A DNA stretch of 43,432 nucleotides from Lachnospiraceae bacterium (GCA_024403415.1 JAKSRY010000020.1:1-43432), one strand, 5' to 3'; counted from the first letter of the stretch, positions 1 through 8,147 are shown. Numbers and translations: made by a program. Notes: generated from the sequence alone by a model not told the origin.

Positions 1-197
1 TTTGACAGGTAATGGTAGGCTGAAAATTACCATTCAAAAGTGTGTTGATGCCGTTTGACAGGTAATGGTAGGCTGAAAATTACCATTCAAAAGTGTGTTG
101 ATGCCATTTGACAGGTAATAGTAGGCAGAAAATTACCATTCAAAAGTGTGTTGATGCCGTTTGACAGGTAATAGTAAGAAAAATTACCATCGAAAAG
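1..197. repeat. 53-bp tandem repeat array, about 3.7 copies
   Basis: Three full 53-bp units (1-53, 54-106, 107-159) and a decaying fourth (160 to about 197) follow one another without spacers. Each begins TTTGACAGGTAAT. Units 1 and 2 differ by only the last base; unit 3 has two or three changes; the fourth diverges after its first third. Inside each unit AATGGTA is followed 10 nt later by TACCATT, so each copy can fold as a short hairpin. The unit length is not a multiple of three and each frame meets stops, so it is not coding. The array is cut by the window edge and may continue upstream. Confidence 0.9.
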
Positions 198-231
198 CCG
201 TTGTTGCATTTAAATGGTAAAGTATAAAGTG

Positions 232-249
232 ATTTATTGATCAATAAAT
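232..249. promoter_or_regulatory. 18-bp perfect palindrome upstream of holA
   Basis: ATTTATTGATCAATAAAT is a perfect inverted repeat with no spacer, in the 117-bp stretch between the tandem repeat and holA. Such dyads are typical dimeric regulator sites, but no regulator can be named. CATAAT at 252-257 and TATGAT at 263-268 just downstream are possible -10 elements without convincing -35 boxes. Confidence 0.4.
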
Positions 250-313
250 GACATAATAGATTTATGATATGCAGGATAGAAAGTAATAATAACGGAAACA
301 ATTCGGAATAAAA

Positions 314-1303
314 ATGGAAAGACTTAACCAGGACTTGAAAACTAAAAATTTTCAGCATCTTTATCTTCTATACGGAGATGAAACCTATCTTCGAAAAAAC
401 TATAAAGATATGCTGAAAAATGCAATAATCGGCGATGATACAATGAACTTTACCTATTATGAGGGCAAAGATATAGATGTCGAGAGCCTGATTGACCAGG
501 CTGAAACCATGCCGTTTTTCGCAGAGAAGAGACTGGTTTTGGTTGAAAATTCAGGTTTCTTTAAAAACGGAAATGAGAAAATGCAGGGGTATATTTCCAA
601 TATGCCCGATTATCTTTATCTTATTTTTGTCGAAAAGGAAGTTGATAAGAGAACTTCTATTTTTAAGGCAGTGAAATCAAAGGGTTCTGCAGTCGAAATG
701 CAGCCCTATACTCCTGACAAAATGAAGTTATGGATAGGCAGAATTCTGAAAGAAAACGGGAAGATTATTCGTGAAAAGGATATGGAGTATCTTCTTCGTC
801 AGACTGGAACAGACATGGTTAATATTAAAACCGAGCTTGAAAAACTCATAAGCTATGTCGGTGATTCTTCAGAAATAAATAAAGAAGATATAGATGCCAT
901 TGTGACCAGACAGATAACAGATACCATCTTTGAGATGATTAAAGCCATTGGTGAACAGAAAAGGACTGCGGCGCTGAATTTATACTTTGACCTGCTGAAA
1001 AGAAGGGAAGCCCCTGCCAAAATACTTGCCTTGATTGAAAGGCAGTTCAATCTGCTGCTGCAGACCAAGGAACTGCTTATGCTTAAATATACAAATGCAA
1101 ACATTGCATCAAAGATTGGTGTAAATCCGTATTTTATTAATGAGTATGTCGGCCAGGCCAGAAACTTTGATTACGAAACCCTGAGGATTGCTTTTGAAGA
1201 ATGTATTAAAACCGATGAGAGCATTAAAACAGGAAGGATTAAAGACCAGCTGGCAATTGAACTGCTTATAATTGCATTGGCTGATAAGAAACCGGTGAAT
1301 TAG
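314..1303 (+). CDS. holA: DNA polymerase III subunit delta (HolA)
   Basis: The 329-aa product matches the clamp-loader delta subunit, which opens the sliding clamp during replisome assembly. The N-terminal region carries the family signature LYLLYGDETYLRKNY (about residues 17-31), a degenerate AAA+ fold. The C-terminal helical collar region contains the typical RQFNLLLQTKELL stretch. The length is normal for Firmicutes HolA. In relatives it often follows comEC, which would lie outside the window. The start at 314 has only a weak Shine-Dalgarno sequence (CGGAA), but the family alignment supports it. The 3' end can form an AAACCGG/CCGGTTT hairpin (1289-1314) followed some way on by a T-run. Confidence 0.9.
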   Translation: MERLNQDLKTKNFQHLYLLYGDETYLRKNYKDMLKNAIIGDDTMNFTYYEGKDIDVESLIDQAETMPFFAEKRLVLVENSGFFKNGNEKMQGYISNMPDYLYLIFVEKEVDKRTSIFKAVKSKGSAVEMQPYTPDKMKLWIGRILKENGKIIREKDMEYLLRQTGTDMVNIKTELEKLISYVGDSSEINKEDIDAIVTRQITDTIFEMIKAIGEQKRTAALNLYFDLLKRREAPAKILALIERQFNLLLQTKELLMLKYTNANIASKIGVNPYFINEYVGQARNFDYETLRIAFEECIKTDESIKTGRIKDQLAIELLIIALADKKPVN

Positions 1304-1354
1304 GCTGCCGGTTTTGGTTATATTTTTTTGAAAGGGTTTTACCGGCGGTTGACC

Positions 1355-1382
1355 TTGAAAAATTCTCTCCAATGTGTATAAT
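1355..1382 (+). promoter_or_regulatory. sigma-A-type promoter of folE
   Basis: TTGAAA (1355-1360), a 16-bp spacer and a consensus TATAAT (1377-1382). The predicted transcription start near 1389 leaves a leader of about 18 nt that contains the GAGAGGA ribosome site. This excludes the GTG at 1374 as the start, since it lies upstream of the transcription start. Confidence 0.65.
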
Positions 1383-1406
1383 GAAGTTTCACGAGAGGAT
1401 ATTGAA

Positions 1407-1997
1407 ATGATAGACAGACATTTGAATGATGAGCAAAAGAGCACAATTGAAAACGCTGTGCGTGATATTCTTATCGCATTGGGAGACAATCCTGACCGTG
1501 AGGGACTTGTTGAGACCCCTCAGCGTGTTGCCAGAATGTACGACGAAGTATATGAAGGAATGCGTTACACCAACGATGAGATAGCAGAGAAGTTTAATAA
1601 ATGCTTTGACGAAGCACAGTCGTCAGATCTTGTTCTGATGAGAAATATAGAGGTGTTCAGTCATTGCGAGCATCATCTTGCGCTTATCTATAATATGAAG
1701 GTCCACATTGCTTATATACCAAACGGAAGGGTTATCGGGTTGAGCAAGCTTGCAAGAATAGCAGATCTTGTTTCGAAGCGACTTCAGTTGCAGGAGAGAA
1801 TTACCTCCGATATAGCCGATGTGCTTGAAAAGATATTAAACACTTCCGATATTTTTGTGGTTGTGGATGCTGAACACAGTTGCATGACAAGTCGTGGAAT
1901 AAATAAACCCGGTACGGTAACAACAACGCGCGTTGCAAGAGGCCGGTTTTCAAATGATAGTGAATTGAGAAATGAAGTTCTGTTGAGTATTGAGTAG
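1407..1997 (+). CDS. folE: GTP cyclohydrolase I (FolE)
   Basis: The 196-aa enzyme converts GTP to 7,8-dihydroneopterin triphosphate, the first step of folate synthesis. HCEHH (residues 86-90) and HSCMTSRG (157-164) supply the catalytic zinc ligands Cys87, His90 and Cys159 in the family pattern, and GLSKLARI forms part of the substrate pocket. ATG 1407 is chosen because GAGAGGA lies 7 nt upstream and because the upstream GTG at 1374 precedes the predicted transcription start. The gene is monocistronic: it has its own promoter and a terminator overlapping its last codons. Confidence 0.95.
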   Translation: MIDRHLNDEQKSTIENAVRDILIALGDNPDREGLVETPQRVARMYDEVYEGMRYTNDEIAEKFNKCFDEAQSSDLVLMRNIEVFSHCEHHLALIYNMKVHIAYIPNGRVIGLSKLARIADLVSKRLQLQERITSDIADVLEKILNTSDIFVVVDAEHSCMTSRGINKPGTVTTTRVARGRFSNDSELRNEVLLSIE

Positions 1998-2025
1998 TTT
2001 TCATACTTAACAGAACTTGTTTTTT
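1975..2025 (+). terminator. Rho-independent terminator overlapping the folE 3' end
   Basis: A 16-bp stem pairs 1975-1990 with 2003-2018, with one G-U pair, and is followed by six T residues. The 5' arm is the last folE coding sequence and the stop codon sits in the loop. The -35 box of the next promoter begins inside the T-run. Confidence 0.8.
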
Positions 2026-2052
2026 GCTATTTTTTATATGTTTGTATATAAT
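2024..2052 (+). promoter_or_regulatory. promoter upstream of the U32-like gene
   Basis: TTGCTA (2024-2029), a 17-bp spacer and TATAAT (2047-2052). It abuts the folE terminator. The resulting leader of about 115 nt before ATG 2175 has no recognisable riboswitch. Confidence 0.55.
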
Positions 2053-2174
2053 GAAATAAGTGTTTAGGACTGTGAGAGCACAAAGAGAGAAAAAATCCGT
2101 AATATCTATGGAGTTTTAGATAAATATAAGTGTGTTACGCAGGAAACTAATATGCCTAAAGGAAGAGTTTTAGA

Positions 2175-3056
2175 ATGAAAGAAAAAATACATTTTTATGT
2201 TCCTGATTTCTATAATAATGCAGCATTATACATATTGCTGGCTGATTTCATAGAACATATTCCGCAGTGGTTTTATGATGATTTTGATATAGCGGCTGCT
2301 TATGGATCTTTTCCCAACTGTATCTGGAATGGCGGAAGAACCATTTTTGGAAGCATTAATGCCGACTCGATGGATAAAATTATTGAGGAGCTTAACAAGA
2401 GAAATATTGCAGTCAGATATACATTCACCAATCCGTTGATAGAGGAGAAACATCTGAATGACACATTTTCGAATATCTGTCTTCAGTGTGCAGATAATGG
2501 GAAAAATGAAGTGCTTGTCAATACACAGGTTATTGAGGATTATGTAAGAGCCAACTACCCGTCTTTCAAGATTATTTCTTCTACAACAAAATGTATTAAA
2601 ACGATTGAAGCCGTGGAGGAGGAACTTGATAAGGACTATTATCTTGTGGTTCTTGACTCATCACTGAATATAGATCCGAAAATATTTGACATAAAGAAGA
2701 GAGACCGACTTGAGCTTCTTGTTGATCATGTATGCAGAGTAGATTGTCCTAACAGAACCGCTCATTATATCGATGTCGGAAAAAGCCAGCTGACATTTCG
2801 AAATTCAAAGTTCAGTTGTCCGCACAATGCAGGCGGCTTTGATGAAGTCATGAAAAGGCAGCACAGTATTACCAGGCAGATGCTTAATGAGAAATTTGTC
2901 CCGGGAGGATTTAAGCACTTTAAGCTTGACGGAAGAACCTTCCCACCGGAAAAGCTGGTTGACAGTCTGATGTATTTCATGGTCAGACCTGAATTCAGGG
3001 ATAAGGTTAAGAGTATTATTAAAAAAGAAATATACGGAAATAAAGATGTCTGGTAA
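2175..3056 (+). CDS. U32-like Cys-rich protein of unknown function
   Basis: This 293-aa protein has no function I can name. Its order of features resembles the U32 peptidase/UbiU-UbiV TIM-barrel superfamily: alternating strand/helix segments, a VVLDSSLN strand near 158-165, and LLVDHVCRVDCPNR near 181-194 with Cys187 and Cys191, followed by Cys215 in SCPHN. Cys102 and Cys105 form an extra CxxC. Cysteines at such positions bind a 4Fe-4S cluster in UbiV-type proteins, so an iron-sulfur role is a reasonable guess. It has no signal peptide or membrane segment and is presumably cytoplasmic. The ribosome site GGAAGAG and ATG 2175 agree well. Confidence 0.5.
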   Translation: MKEKIHFYVPDFYNNAALYILLADFIEHIPQWFYDDFDIAAAYGSFPNCIWNGGRTIFGSINADSMDKIIEELNKRNIAVRYTFTNPLIEEKHLNDTFSNICLQCADNGKNEVLVNTQVIEDYVRANYPSFKIISSTTKCIKTIEAVEEELDKDYYLVVLDSSLNIDPKIFDIKKRDRLELLVDHVCRVDCPNRTAHYIDVGKSQLTFRNSKFSCPHNAGGFDEVMKRQHSITRQMLNEKFVPGGFKHFKLDGRTFPPEKLVDSLMYFMVRPEFRDKVKSIIKKEIYGNKDVW

Positions 3057-3161
3057 GTTGTAATGGAAGTTTGCCGGATGCAATGAAAATATATAATTGG
3101 ATACGAAGTATTTATAAATTACGAAATATTGGCAGATATTATTTGAAAGAGGAGATTTCGA

Positions 3162-4166
3162 ATGAAATATAAAGATCATGGTTTCAGACCGTTGTATAAG
3201 AACTTTTGTGTTTTCCCAATCAATGATGTGATTAAAAAAGCACTTGAAGGGGAAAAGGGCATTGATGAAGCTGATGGGGTAATGGTATATGGCTATGTTG
3301 ACCACGTGGCAGGAAACTCTATCGAACTTGTGGCGCTCACCAAACGTGAGGAAGGCGATAAATATTCATTTATCAAGCTCCCTGATGATGCAAGATTCTT
3401 TGCAAGAGTTGAACATCTTGCCGGAGAGGAATTTGAGTTTGCAGCTCCCGGTAACTCACATTTATATGAAAAATTTAAGTTTAAAATCGACAGACTTGCT
3501 CTTTATGATGTGAACGAAGACGTAGCAAAGAGCAGAGAGATGACTTTTCTTGACGAATTCAGATATGAAAACAGTTTTGATGACGTTAAGGTTATTCTTC
3601 ATAAGGATGGGCTTCAGCTTGAAGGTGTCTGGGTAAAGATTGAAAAGCTTGGCAAAGGTATAATAACCGGTACGCTTATGAATGAACCCAAGCAGGATTT
3701 TGGTGTTACTACAGGAAGTCCCATCGCATTCCTTGTTAATGAGGGCAAAGATAAGAACCGCAGTCTTGTGTCAGATTTAACATTAAGAAGAAAGTATACT
3801 GCCAAGGAACTTGCTGACGGCAAGATTCTTAAAGGGGCGCTTGAAGCATTTAAGGAAGATAAAAATAAATTCAAGTTATATGCAATCCTTGAAATGTTGA
3901 GAGACAGCAAGGTGCTTGTTCCGGAGACTAAGAAAGGCATAGAGATTCTTACTGCGGAAAACAGATCATATTTCCCTGTATTTACCGAGTCAATGGAAAT
4001 GTGGCAGTGCGAAGATGGCATTACCAAAACAGAGATGACATTTATGGAAGCCGTTAAAAAGGCTAAGAAAAATAAGAAGGTTTCAGGAATAGTAGTTAAT
4101 GGATATTCGGATGGATTTGCTATTCCAAGGTCAATGTTTGATATATTTGAGGATATGAATTCTTAA
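3162..4166 (+). CDS. SseB-domain protein with a novel N-terminal region
   Basis: 334 aa, soluble and acidic. The last 100 or so residues fit the SseB N-terminal-domain family: KLYAILEMLRDSKVLVP, then a strand reading SYFPVFTES, then SGIVVNGYSDGFAIPRSMF at the C-terminus. In enterobacteria SseB is named after a type III secretion protein, but in Firmicutes such domains occur in cytoplasmic proteins of unknown role, and no secretion system is implied here. The first 220 or so residues look like a mixed alpha/beta module that I do not recognise. GAGGAG precedes ATG 3162. A possible TATAAT at 3092-3097 with a weak -35 could serve this gene and the antiporter gene 44 bp downstream. Confidence 0.6.
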   Translation: MKYKDHGFRPLYKNFCVFPINDVIKKALEGEKGIDEADGVMVYGYVDHVAGNSIELVALTKREEGDKYSFIKLPDDARFFARVEHLAGEEFEFAAPGNSHLYEKFKFKIDRLALYDVNEDVAKSREMTFLDEFRYENSFDDVKVILHKDGLQLEGVWVKIEKLGKGIITGTLMNEPKQDFGVTTGSPIAFLVNEGKDKNRSLVSDLTLRRKYTAKELADGKILKGALEAFKEDKNKFKLYAILEMLRDSKVLVPETKKGIEILTAENRSYFPVFTESMEMWQCEDGITKTEMTFMEAVKKAKKNKKVSGIVVNGYSDGFAIPRSMFDIFEDMNS

Positions 4167-4210
4167 GCGACAAATAGTCAGTATGTCATTATGGTACCGG
4201 GGAGGATACG

Positions 4211-5887
4211 ATGAAAAACAAAAAGGGTTTAATTTTTCTGGTTGTTTCGATAATTATAATTGCAACTTTTGTGGTCTTTACGATACTGACACCGGGAAAA
4301 GTGGATGTTGAAACCTATAAGCCTTCTGTTTATTCAACTATAGGAGCTTTATTGCCGCCATTTCTGGCAATTGTTCTTGCTTTGATTACTAAAGAGGTTT
4401 ATTCTTCGCTTTTTGTGGGTATTGTGTCCGGTGCTCTTCTTTACTCAAACGGAAACCTGGAACTTATGCTGAATACCATGCTTTATGACAAAGAGGGAGG
4501 TATGGTATATAAGCTGGCCAGTGAATGGAATGTTGGTATTATTGTATTTCTCGTAATCCTGGGAATTATGGTGGCACTCATGAACAAAGTGGGTGGCTCT
4601 GCTGCTTTTGGACAGTGGGCATCAACACACATAAAAACGAGAGTTGGCGCGCAGCTTGCGACGATGGTTTTGGGCGTGCTTATTTTTATAGATGACTATT
4701 TTAACTGTCTGACGGTTGGTTCTGTTATGAGACCGGTTACAGACAGACATAAGGTTTCAAGATCGAAACTTGCATATCTTATAGATGCAACAGCTGCTCC
4801 GGTCTGTATCATAGCTCCCGTGTCTTCGTGGGCAGCAGCGGTTACATCATCTGTGCCGAAGGGTTCTAACATAAATGGTTTTACGATGTTCCTGAATACC
4901 ATTCCGTATAACTTCTATGCACTTACAACAATACTGATGGTTATTGTTATTACTGTATTTAAGCTTGATTTTGGACCTATGAAGATTCATGAAGATAACG
5001 CAAAAAATGGAGATTTGTTTACAACAGCCGCAAGACCGTATGGGGATGTGAGTGATGAAATACAATCACCCAAGGGCAAGGTTATTGATTTGATATTCCC
5101 TATCATTGTTCTTATAATCTGTTGTATTATCGGAATGATATACACCGGTGGCTTTTTTGAAGGAGTAGGTTTTGTAGATGCGTTTGCTGACGCTAACGCA
5201 TCAAAGGGGCTTGTGTTTGGCTCAATAGTGACACTGCTTATAACCTTTGTATTTTACATTTCAAGAGGTTCTCTGACATTTAAGGAATTTACAGAGTGTA
5301 TCCCGGAAGGATTTAAGGCCATGGTGTCTCCAATACTTATTCTTACAATGGCATGGACTCTTTCAGGTATGACAGGCCTTCTTGGTGCAAAGTTCTATGT
5401 ACATGATGTACTTGCAGCTTCAGCCGGCGGCTTGAATATGTTCCTTCCCGTAATAATATTTATTGTTGCACTTTTACTTGCATTTTCAACAGGAACAAGC
5501 TGGGGTACATTTGCTATTCTGATTCCTATTGTATGTAATGTATTTTCTCCATCAGATTCCTATGAGATGCTGGTTATTGCTACTGCAGCATGTCTTTCAG
5601 GGGCTGTATGCGGAGATCACTGTTCACCTATTTCAGATACAACCATAATGGCATCTGCCGGTGCTCACTGTGATCACGTAAATCATGTATCCACACAGCT
5701 TCCTTATGCACTGACGGCAGCAGTGGTATCTGCGATAGGTTATCTTTTAGCCGGTATAATTGGATATAACACACAAAGTGCACTTGCACTTGTTGCAGCT
5801 CCGGTTTCACTGATACTTATGTTTGCAGTATTGATTATATTGAAAAGAATAAATACAAATACGTATGAACGAGTAAAGAAAAAGTAA
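4211..5887 (+). CDS. NhaC-family Na+/H+ antiporter
   Basis: 558 aa with about 13 hydrophobic segments. Landmarks are an N-terminal membrane anchor, FIDDYFNCLTVGSVMRP (about 161-177), the conserved SWAAAVTSSVP segment, GTSWGTFAILIPI and CGDHCSPISDTTIM near 470-485, which are diagnostic of NhaC/ion-transporter proteins. It probably exchanges sodium for protons, or an amino or organic acid for sodium; substrate cannot be set from sequence. GGGGAGGA lies 6 nt before ATG 4211. It is probably cotranscribed with the SseB gene and ends at a strong terminator. Confidence 0.85.
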   Translation: MKNKKGLIFLVVSIIIIATFVVFTILTPGKVDVETYKPSVYSTIGALLPPFLAIVLALITKEVYSSLFVGIVSGALLYSNGNLELMLNTMLYDKEGGMVYKLASEWNVGIIVFLVILGIMVALMNKVGGSAAFGQWASTHIKTRVGAQLATMVLGVLIFIDDYFNCLTVGSVMRPVTDRHKVSRSKLAYLIDATAAPVCIIAPVSSWAAAVTSSVPKGSNINGFTMFLNTIPYNFYALTTILMVIVITVFKLDFGPMKIHEDNAKNGDLFTTAARPYGDVSDEIQSPKGKVIDLIFPIIVLIICCIIGMIYTGGFFEGVGFVDAFADANASKGLVFGSIVTLLITFVFYISRGSLTFKEFTECIPEGFKAMVSPILILTMAWTLSGMTGLLGAKFYVHDVLAASAGGLNMFLPVIIFIVALLLAFSTGTSWGTFAILIPIVCNVFSPSDSYEMLVIATAACLSGAVCGDHCSPISDTTIMASAGAHCDHVNHVSTQLPYALTAAVVSAIGYLLAGIIGYNTQSALALVAAPVSLILMFAVLIILKRINTNTYERVKKK

Positions 5888-5929
5888 AGAGATAAAAATA
5901 TTGAGATAAAAATGTAATAAAAGTTTTGG

Positions 5930-5955
5930 AAAAGGAGCCTGAGGGCTCCTTTTTT
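5930..5955 (+). terminator. Rho-independent terminator after the antiporter gene
   Basis: AAAAGGAGCC pairs with GGCTCCTTTT across a TGAG loop and runs into six T residues. Confidence 0.9.
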
Positions 5956-6197
5956 GATGTTATGGTTATGAGCCAAGTGGCTAAAGTGATGCATCATGCT
6001 TGCATGGAGTACAGTACGAAGACATTTGGCGATCGCCAATTATAGATGCGAGGCAATTGAAAACTTTACCGTCTTTGAATACAAAGTCCAAAAATAAGTA
6101 CCAGACCATATGTATTATCTAAAATGTAAAGAAAAACAACACAAGAATTACGGAAAAGATATACAGGTAAGTTTTTAGAGAATACGAGGTGACAATT
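5956..6197. other. 242-bp non-coding stretch with a 14-bp palindrome
   Basis: No gene. It holds a perfect palindrome TTGGCGATCGCCAA (6026-6039) with GCGATCGC at its core, and a small AGCC/GGCT hairpin near 5973. TTGAAA (6057-6062) with TACAAA (6080-6085) at 17-bp spacing is a possible promoter for the next gene. Confidence 0.5.
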
Positions 6198-6560
6198 ATG
6201 AAAAAGGGTATTTTATTTTGGATGACAACCATTATACTGGCAACGGTTATTTTTATGTCGGTGGGTGGTACAGCTTACAGTATGGAAAAGAACAACGGAA
6301 CAGCGCCCGGTATTGAAAAATACTATAAGGAGCTTGAAGGAGAATTTGTTGGCGAAGTGAAACTTCTGTTATGTTCAGAGGGTTACACTAATGCGGGAGT
6401 GATGCTTACCAAAAGAACTTTTGAGGATGGCAGCAGACAGTATAAATTAAATATTCACCATAGAAGACTTAATGAAAGCAGACAGGAAGAAATGGTTAAT
6501 ATGATAGAAGATATGGTGTTGGATGTGCCTGATTCATCTATATATGTAACCTTCGATTGA
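6198..6560 (+). CDS. small secreted protein of unknown function
   Basis: The 120-aa product begins with a Sec signal peptide (two lysines, a hydrophobic run to about residue 22, cleavage plausible near AYS, residues 26-28). The mature part of about 92 residues is hydrophilic with one Cys and has no domain I recognise. ATG 6198 is preferred over the GTG at 6189 because GAGGTG is the ribosome site itself. A promoter of its own is likely, and there is no terminator before the next gene. Confidence 0.6.
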   Translation: MKKGILFWMTTIILATVIFMSVGGTAYSMEKNNGTAPGIEKYYKELEGEFVGEVKLLLCSEGYTNAGVMLTKRTFEDGSRQYKLNIHHRRLNESRQEEMVNMIEDMVLDVPDSSIYVTFD

Positions 6561-6647
6561 TTTTGTAAAGCGTGGTGGATTATAATCTATCTTGTTGGAA
6601 TGCATGATTTATTATTCGTTATGCACCTTAATACAGGAGGAAAACAG

Positions 6648-7112
6648 ATGGAAGTAATTACCGGTCAGCTTTACAAACATTTCAAGGGAGATCTGTATAA
6701 GGTTCTTCATATAGCTATTCACTCCGAAACCGGAGAAAAGCTTGTTATATATCAGGCAACATATGATGAAACAAAGATATATGCAAGACCATATGATATG
6801 TTTGTTTCAAAAGTGGATAAAGATAAGTATCCCAATGTTGATGCAGAGTACAGATTCACCTTATTTGAAGAAAAACAGGGAATATCCGGAATAGATCCCG
6901 ATGTTCTTAAATTCCTCGATGCAAGTTCAGCATCAGACAGAATTATTATTCTTCAATCAATGAAGGAAAAGGTTAGTCATGATATGTTAAGTGCAATGGC
7001 ATATTCAATGGATATAGTCCTTAAGGACGGAACGGTAGAAGAAAGATACGACGAGCTCATTAATTGTCTTTATCTTAAAGAACGGTTCGAAGGAGCAAGA
7101 TTGAGAGGTTAA
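6648..7112 (+). CDS. DUF1653-domain protein
   Basis: 154 aa. Residues 6-65 or so carry the DUF1653 pattern GQLYKHFKGDLYKVLHIA, then LVIYQA, IYARPYDMFVSKVD and YRF. This is a small beta-rich domain of unknown function that is common in Firmicutes. The C-terminal 80 residues are helical and hydrophilic. ATG 6648 sits 7 nt after a perfect AGGAGG, so the in-frame ATG at 6600 is not the start. Role unknown; cytoplasmic. Confidence 0.75.
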   Translation: MEVITGQLYKHFKGDLYKVLHIAIHSETGEKLVIYQATYDETKIYARPYDMFVSKVDKDKYPNVDAEYRFTLFEEKQGISGIDPDVLKFLDASSASDRIIILQSMKEKVSHDMLSAMAYSMDIVLKDGTVEERYDELINCLYLKERFEGARLRG

Positions 7113-7130
7113 TCATTATTTAAGCCCTGC

Positions 7131-7172
7131 AGAACAAATGTTCTAAAATGATATTGACAAAACATATGTTCG
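7131..7172 (+). promoter_or_regulatory. two LexA/SOS-box-like sites
   Basis: Site 1, AGAACAAATGTTCT (7131-7144), matches the core of the Bacillus-type LexA consensus CGAACRNRYGTTCG at every internal position. Site 2, AAAACATATGTTCG (7159-7172), matches 12 of 14 positions. Their centres are 28 bp apart. Site 2 fills the spacer between the -35 and -10 boxes of the promoter, so a bound repressor would block RNA polymerase. Confidence 0.5.
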
Positions 7173-7182
7173 ATACAATAAT
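7154..7182 (+). promoter_or_regulatory. promoter of the 5'-nucleotidase gene
   Basis: Consensus TTGACA (7154-7159), a 17-bp spacer and AATAAT (7177-7182). The start site would be near 7189, giving a 16-nt leader that holds the GGAGGGC ribosome site. Confidence 0.65.
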
Positions 7183-7204
7183 AGGATTATTGGAGGGCTG
7201 AGAC

Positions 7205-8116
7205 ATGGCATACAATTTGGAAAACAGGCTTGTTATTGGAATTTCATCCAGAGCTTTATTTGATCTCACAGAGGAAAATGAAATCTTTGAAACCCAGGGA
7301 GTAGAAGCATATTGCAAGTATCAGGTAGAACATGAAAATGATCTTTTGATGCCGGGAAACGGATTTATGCTGGTAAAGGCTTTGCTGAACATTAATAAGC
7401 TGCCGGGACATGAAGGAAGAGTTGAAGTTATTGTAATGTCGCATAACAGTCCCGATACGTCACTTAGAGTTTTTAATTCCATTGAACATTACGGACTTGA
7501 TATTACAAGAGCTGTTCTTGCATCCGGTGCACCGCTTACACCTTATCTTGAAGCTTTTCAGACGGATTTATATCTGTCAGCAGATGAAGATGATGTGCAG
7601 GCTGCCATAGACTGCGGAATTGCTGCAGGTATTGTATGCTGCGATACTATATCGACACCACAGATTAATCCTAATGATGACATTAAGCAGATCAGGATTG
7701 CATTTGATGGAGATGCAGTGTTGTTCTCTGATGATTCTGAGACAATATTCAAAGAGAAGGGTCTTGAAGCATTTGAAGAAAACGAAAGAAGACTTGCAAA
7801 AGATCCGATGAAGGCAGGACCATTTGCTAAATTCTTAAAGACTATATCGGACCTTCAAAGAGAACTCGATGAAACACCTATTCGTACAGCTTTGGTTACA
7901 GCAAGGTCTGCACCATCGCATGAACGAGTTATCAGAACTCTTCGCGCATGGAATGTGCGTATTGATGAAGCATTCTTTTTGGGAGGAGTTACGAAGAAGG
8001 ATGTATTAAAGGCCTTTGGTGCGCATATATTCTTTGATGATCAGGCTGTTCATACGGAACCTGCATCAAAGGTTGTTCCATCAGCAAGGGTACCCTATAA
8101 GAAACGCGATCCCTAA
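7205..8116 (+). CDS. cytosolic 5'-nucleotidase (NT5C1A-like)
   Basis: 303 aa, matching the 5'-nucleotidase family typified by vertebrate cytosolic 5'-nucleotidase IA. RIAFDGDAVLFSD (about 164-176) is the characteristic DxD-containing segment; ALVTARSAPSHERVI and IFFDDQ near the C-terminus resemble HAD-type phosphatase motifs. The expected reaction is hydrolysis of (deoxy)nucleoside monophosphates. The gene stands alone between its own promoter with LexA-like boxes and a long terminator, which suggests damage- or stress-linked nucleotide recycling. Start ATG 7205 is supported by GGAGGGC. Confidence 0.8.
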   Translation: MAYNLENRLVIGISSRALFDLTEENEIFETQGVEAYCKYQVEHENDLLMPGNGFMLVKALLNINKLPGHEGRVEVIVMSHNSPDTSLRVFNSIEHYGLDITRAVLASGAPLTPYLEAFQTDLYLSADEDDVQAAIDCGIAAGIVCCDTISTPQINPNDDIKQIRIAFDGDAVLFSDDSETIFKEKGLEAFEENERRLAKDPMKAGPFAKFLKTISDLQRELDETPIRTALVTARSAPSHERVIRTLRAWNVRIDEAFFLGGVTKKDVLKAFGAHIFFDDQAVHTEPASKVVPSARVPYKKRDP

Positions 8117-8147
8117 TATCTGATGAATAATATATTATATTTTTGAT

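Noticed and set aside
1-197. CRISPR array
   Set aside because: The units follow directly with no spacers between them and unit length is 53 bp, so it is a plain tandem repeat.
1-197. Promoter series from repeated TTTGACA
   Set aside because: TTGACA is a good -35 box but the bases 16-18 bp downstream in each unit (AATTAC) do not resemble a -10 box.
3162-4166. Type III secretion component
   Set aside because: SseB is only a domain name; there are no other secretion genes, and the domain occurs widely in cytoplasmic proteins of Firmicutes.
6026-6039. Cyanobacterial HIP1-type repeat (GCGATCGC)
   Set aside because: The octamer occurs as a single full palindrome here; a partial GCGATCG at 11252 lacks symmetry. 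There is no sign of the high frequency seen in cyanobacteria.
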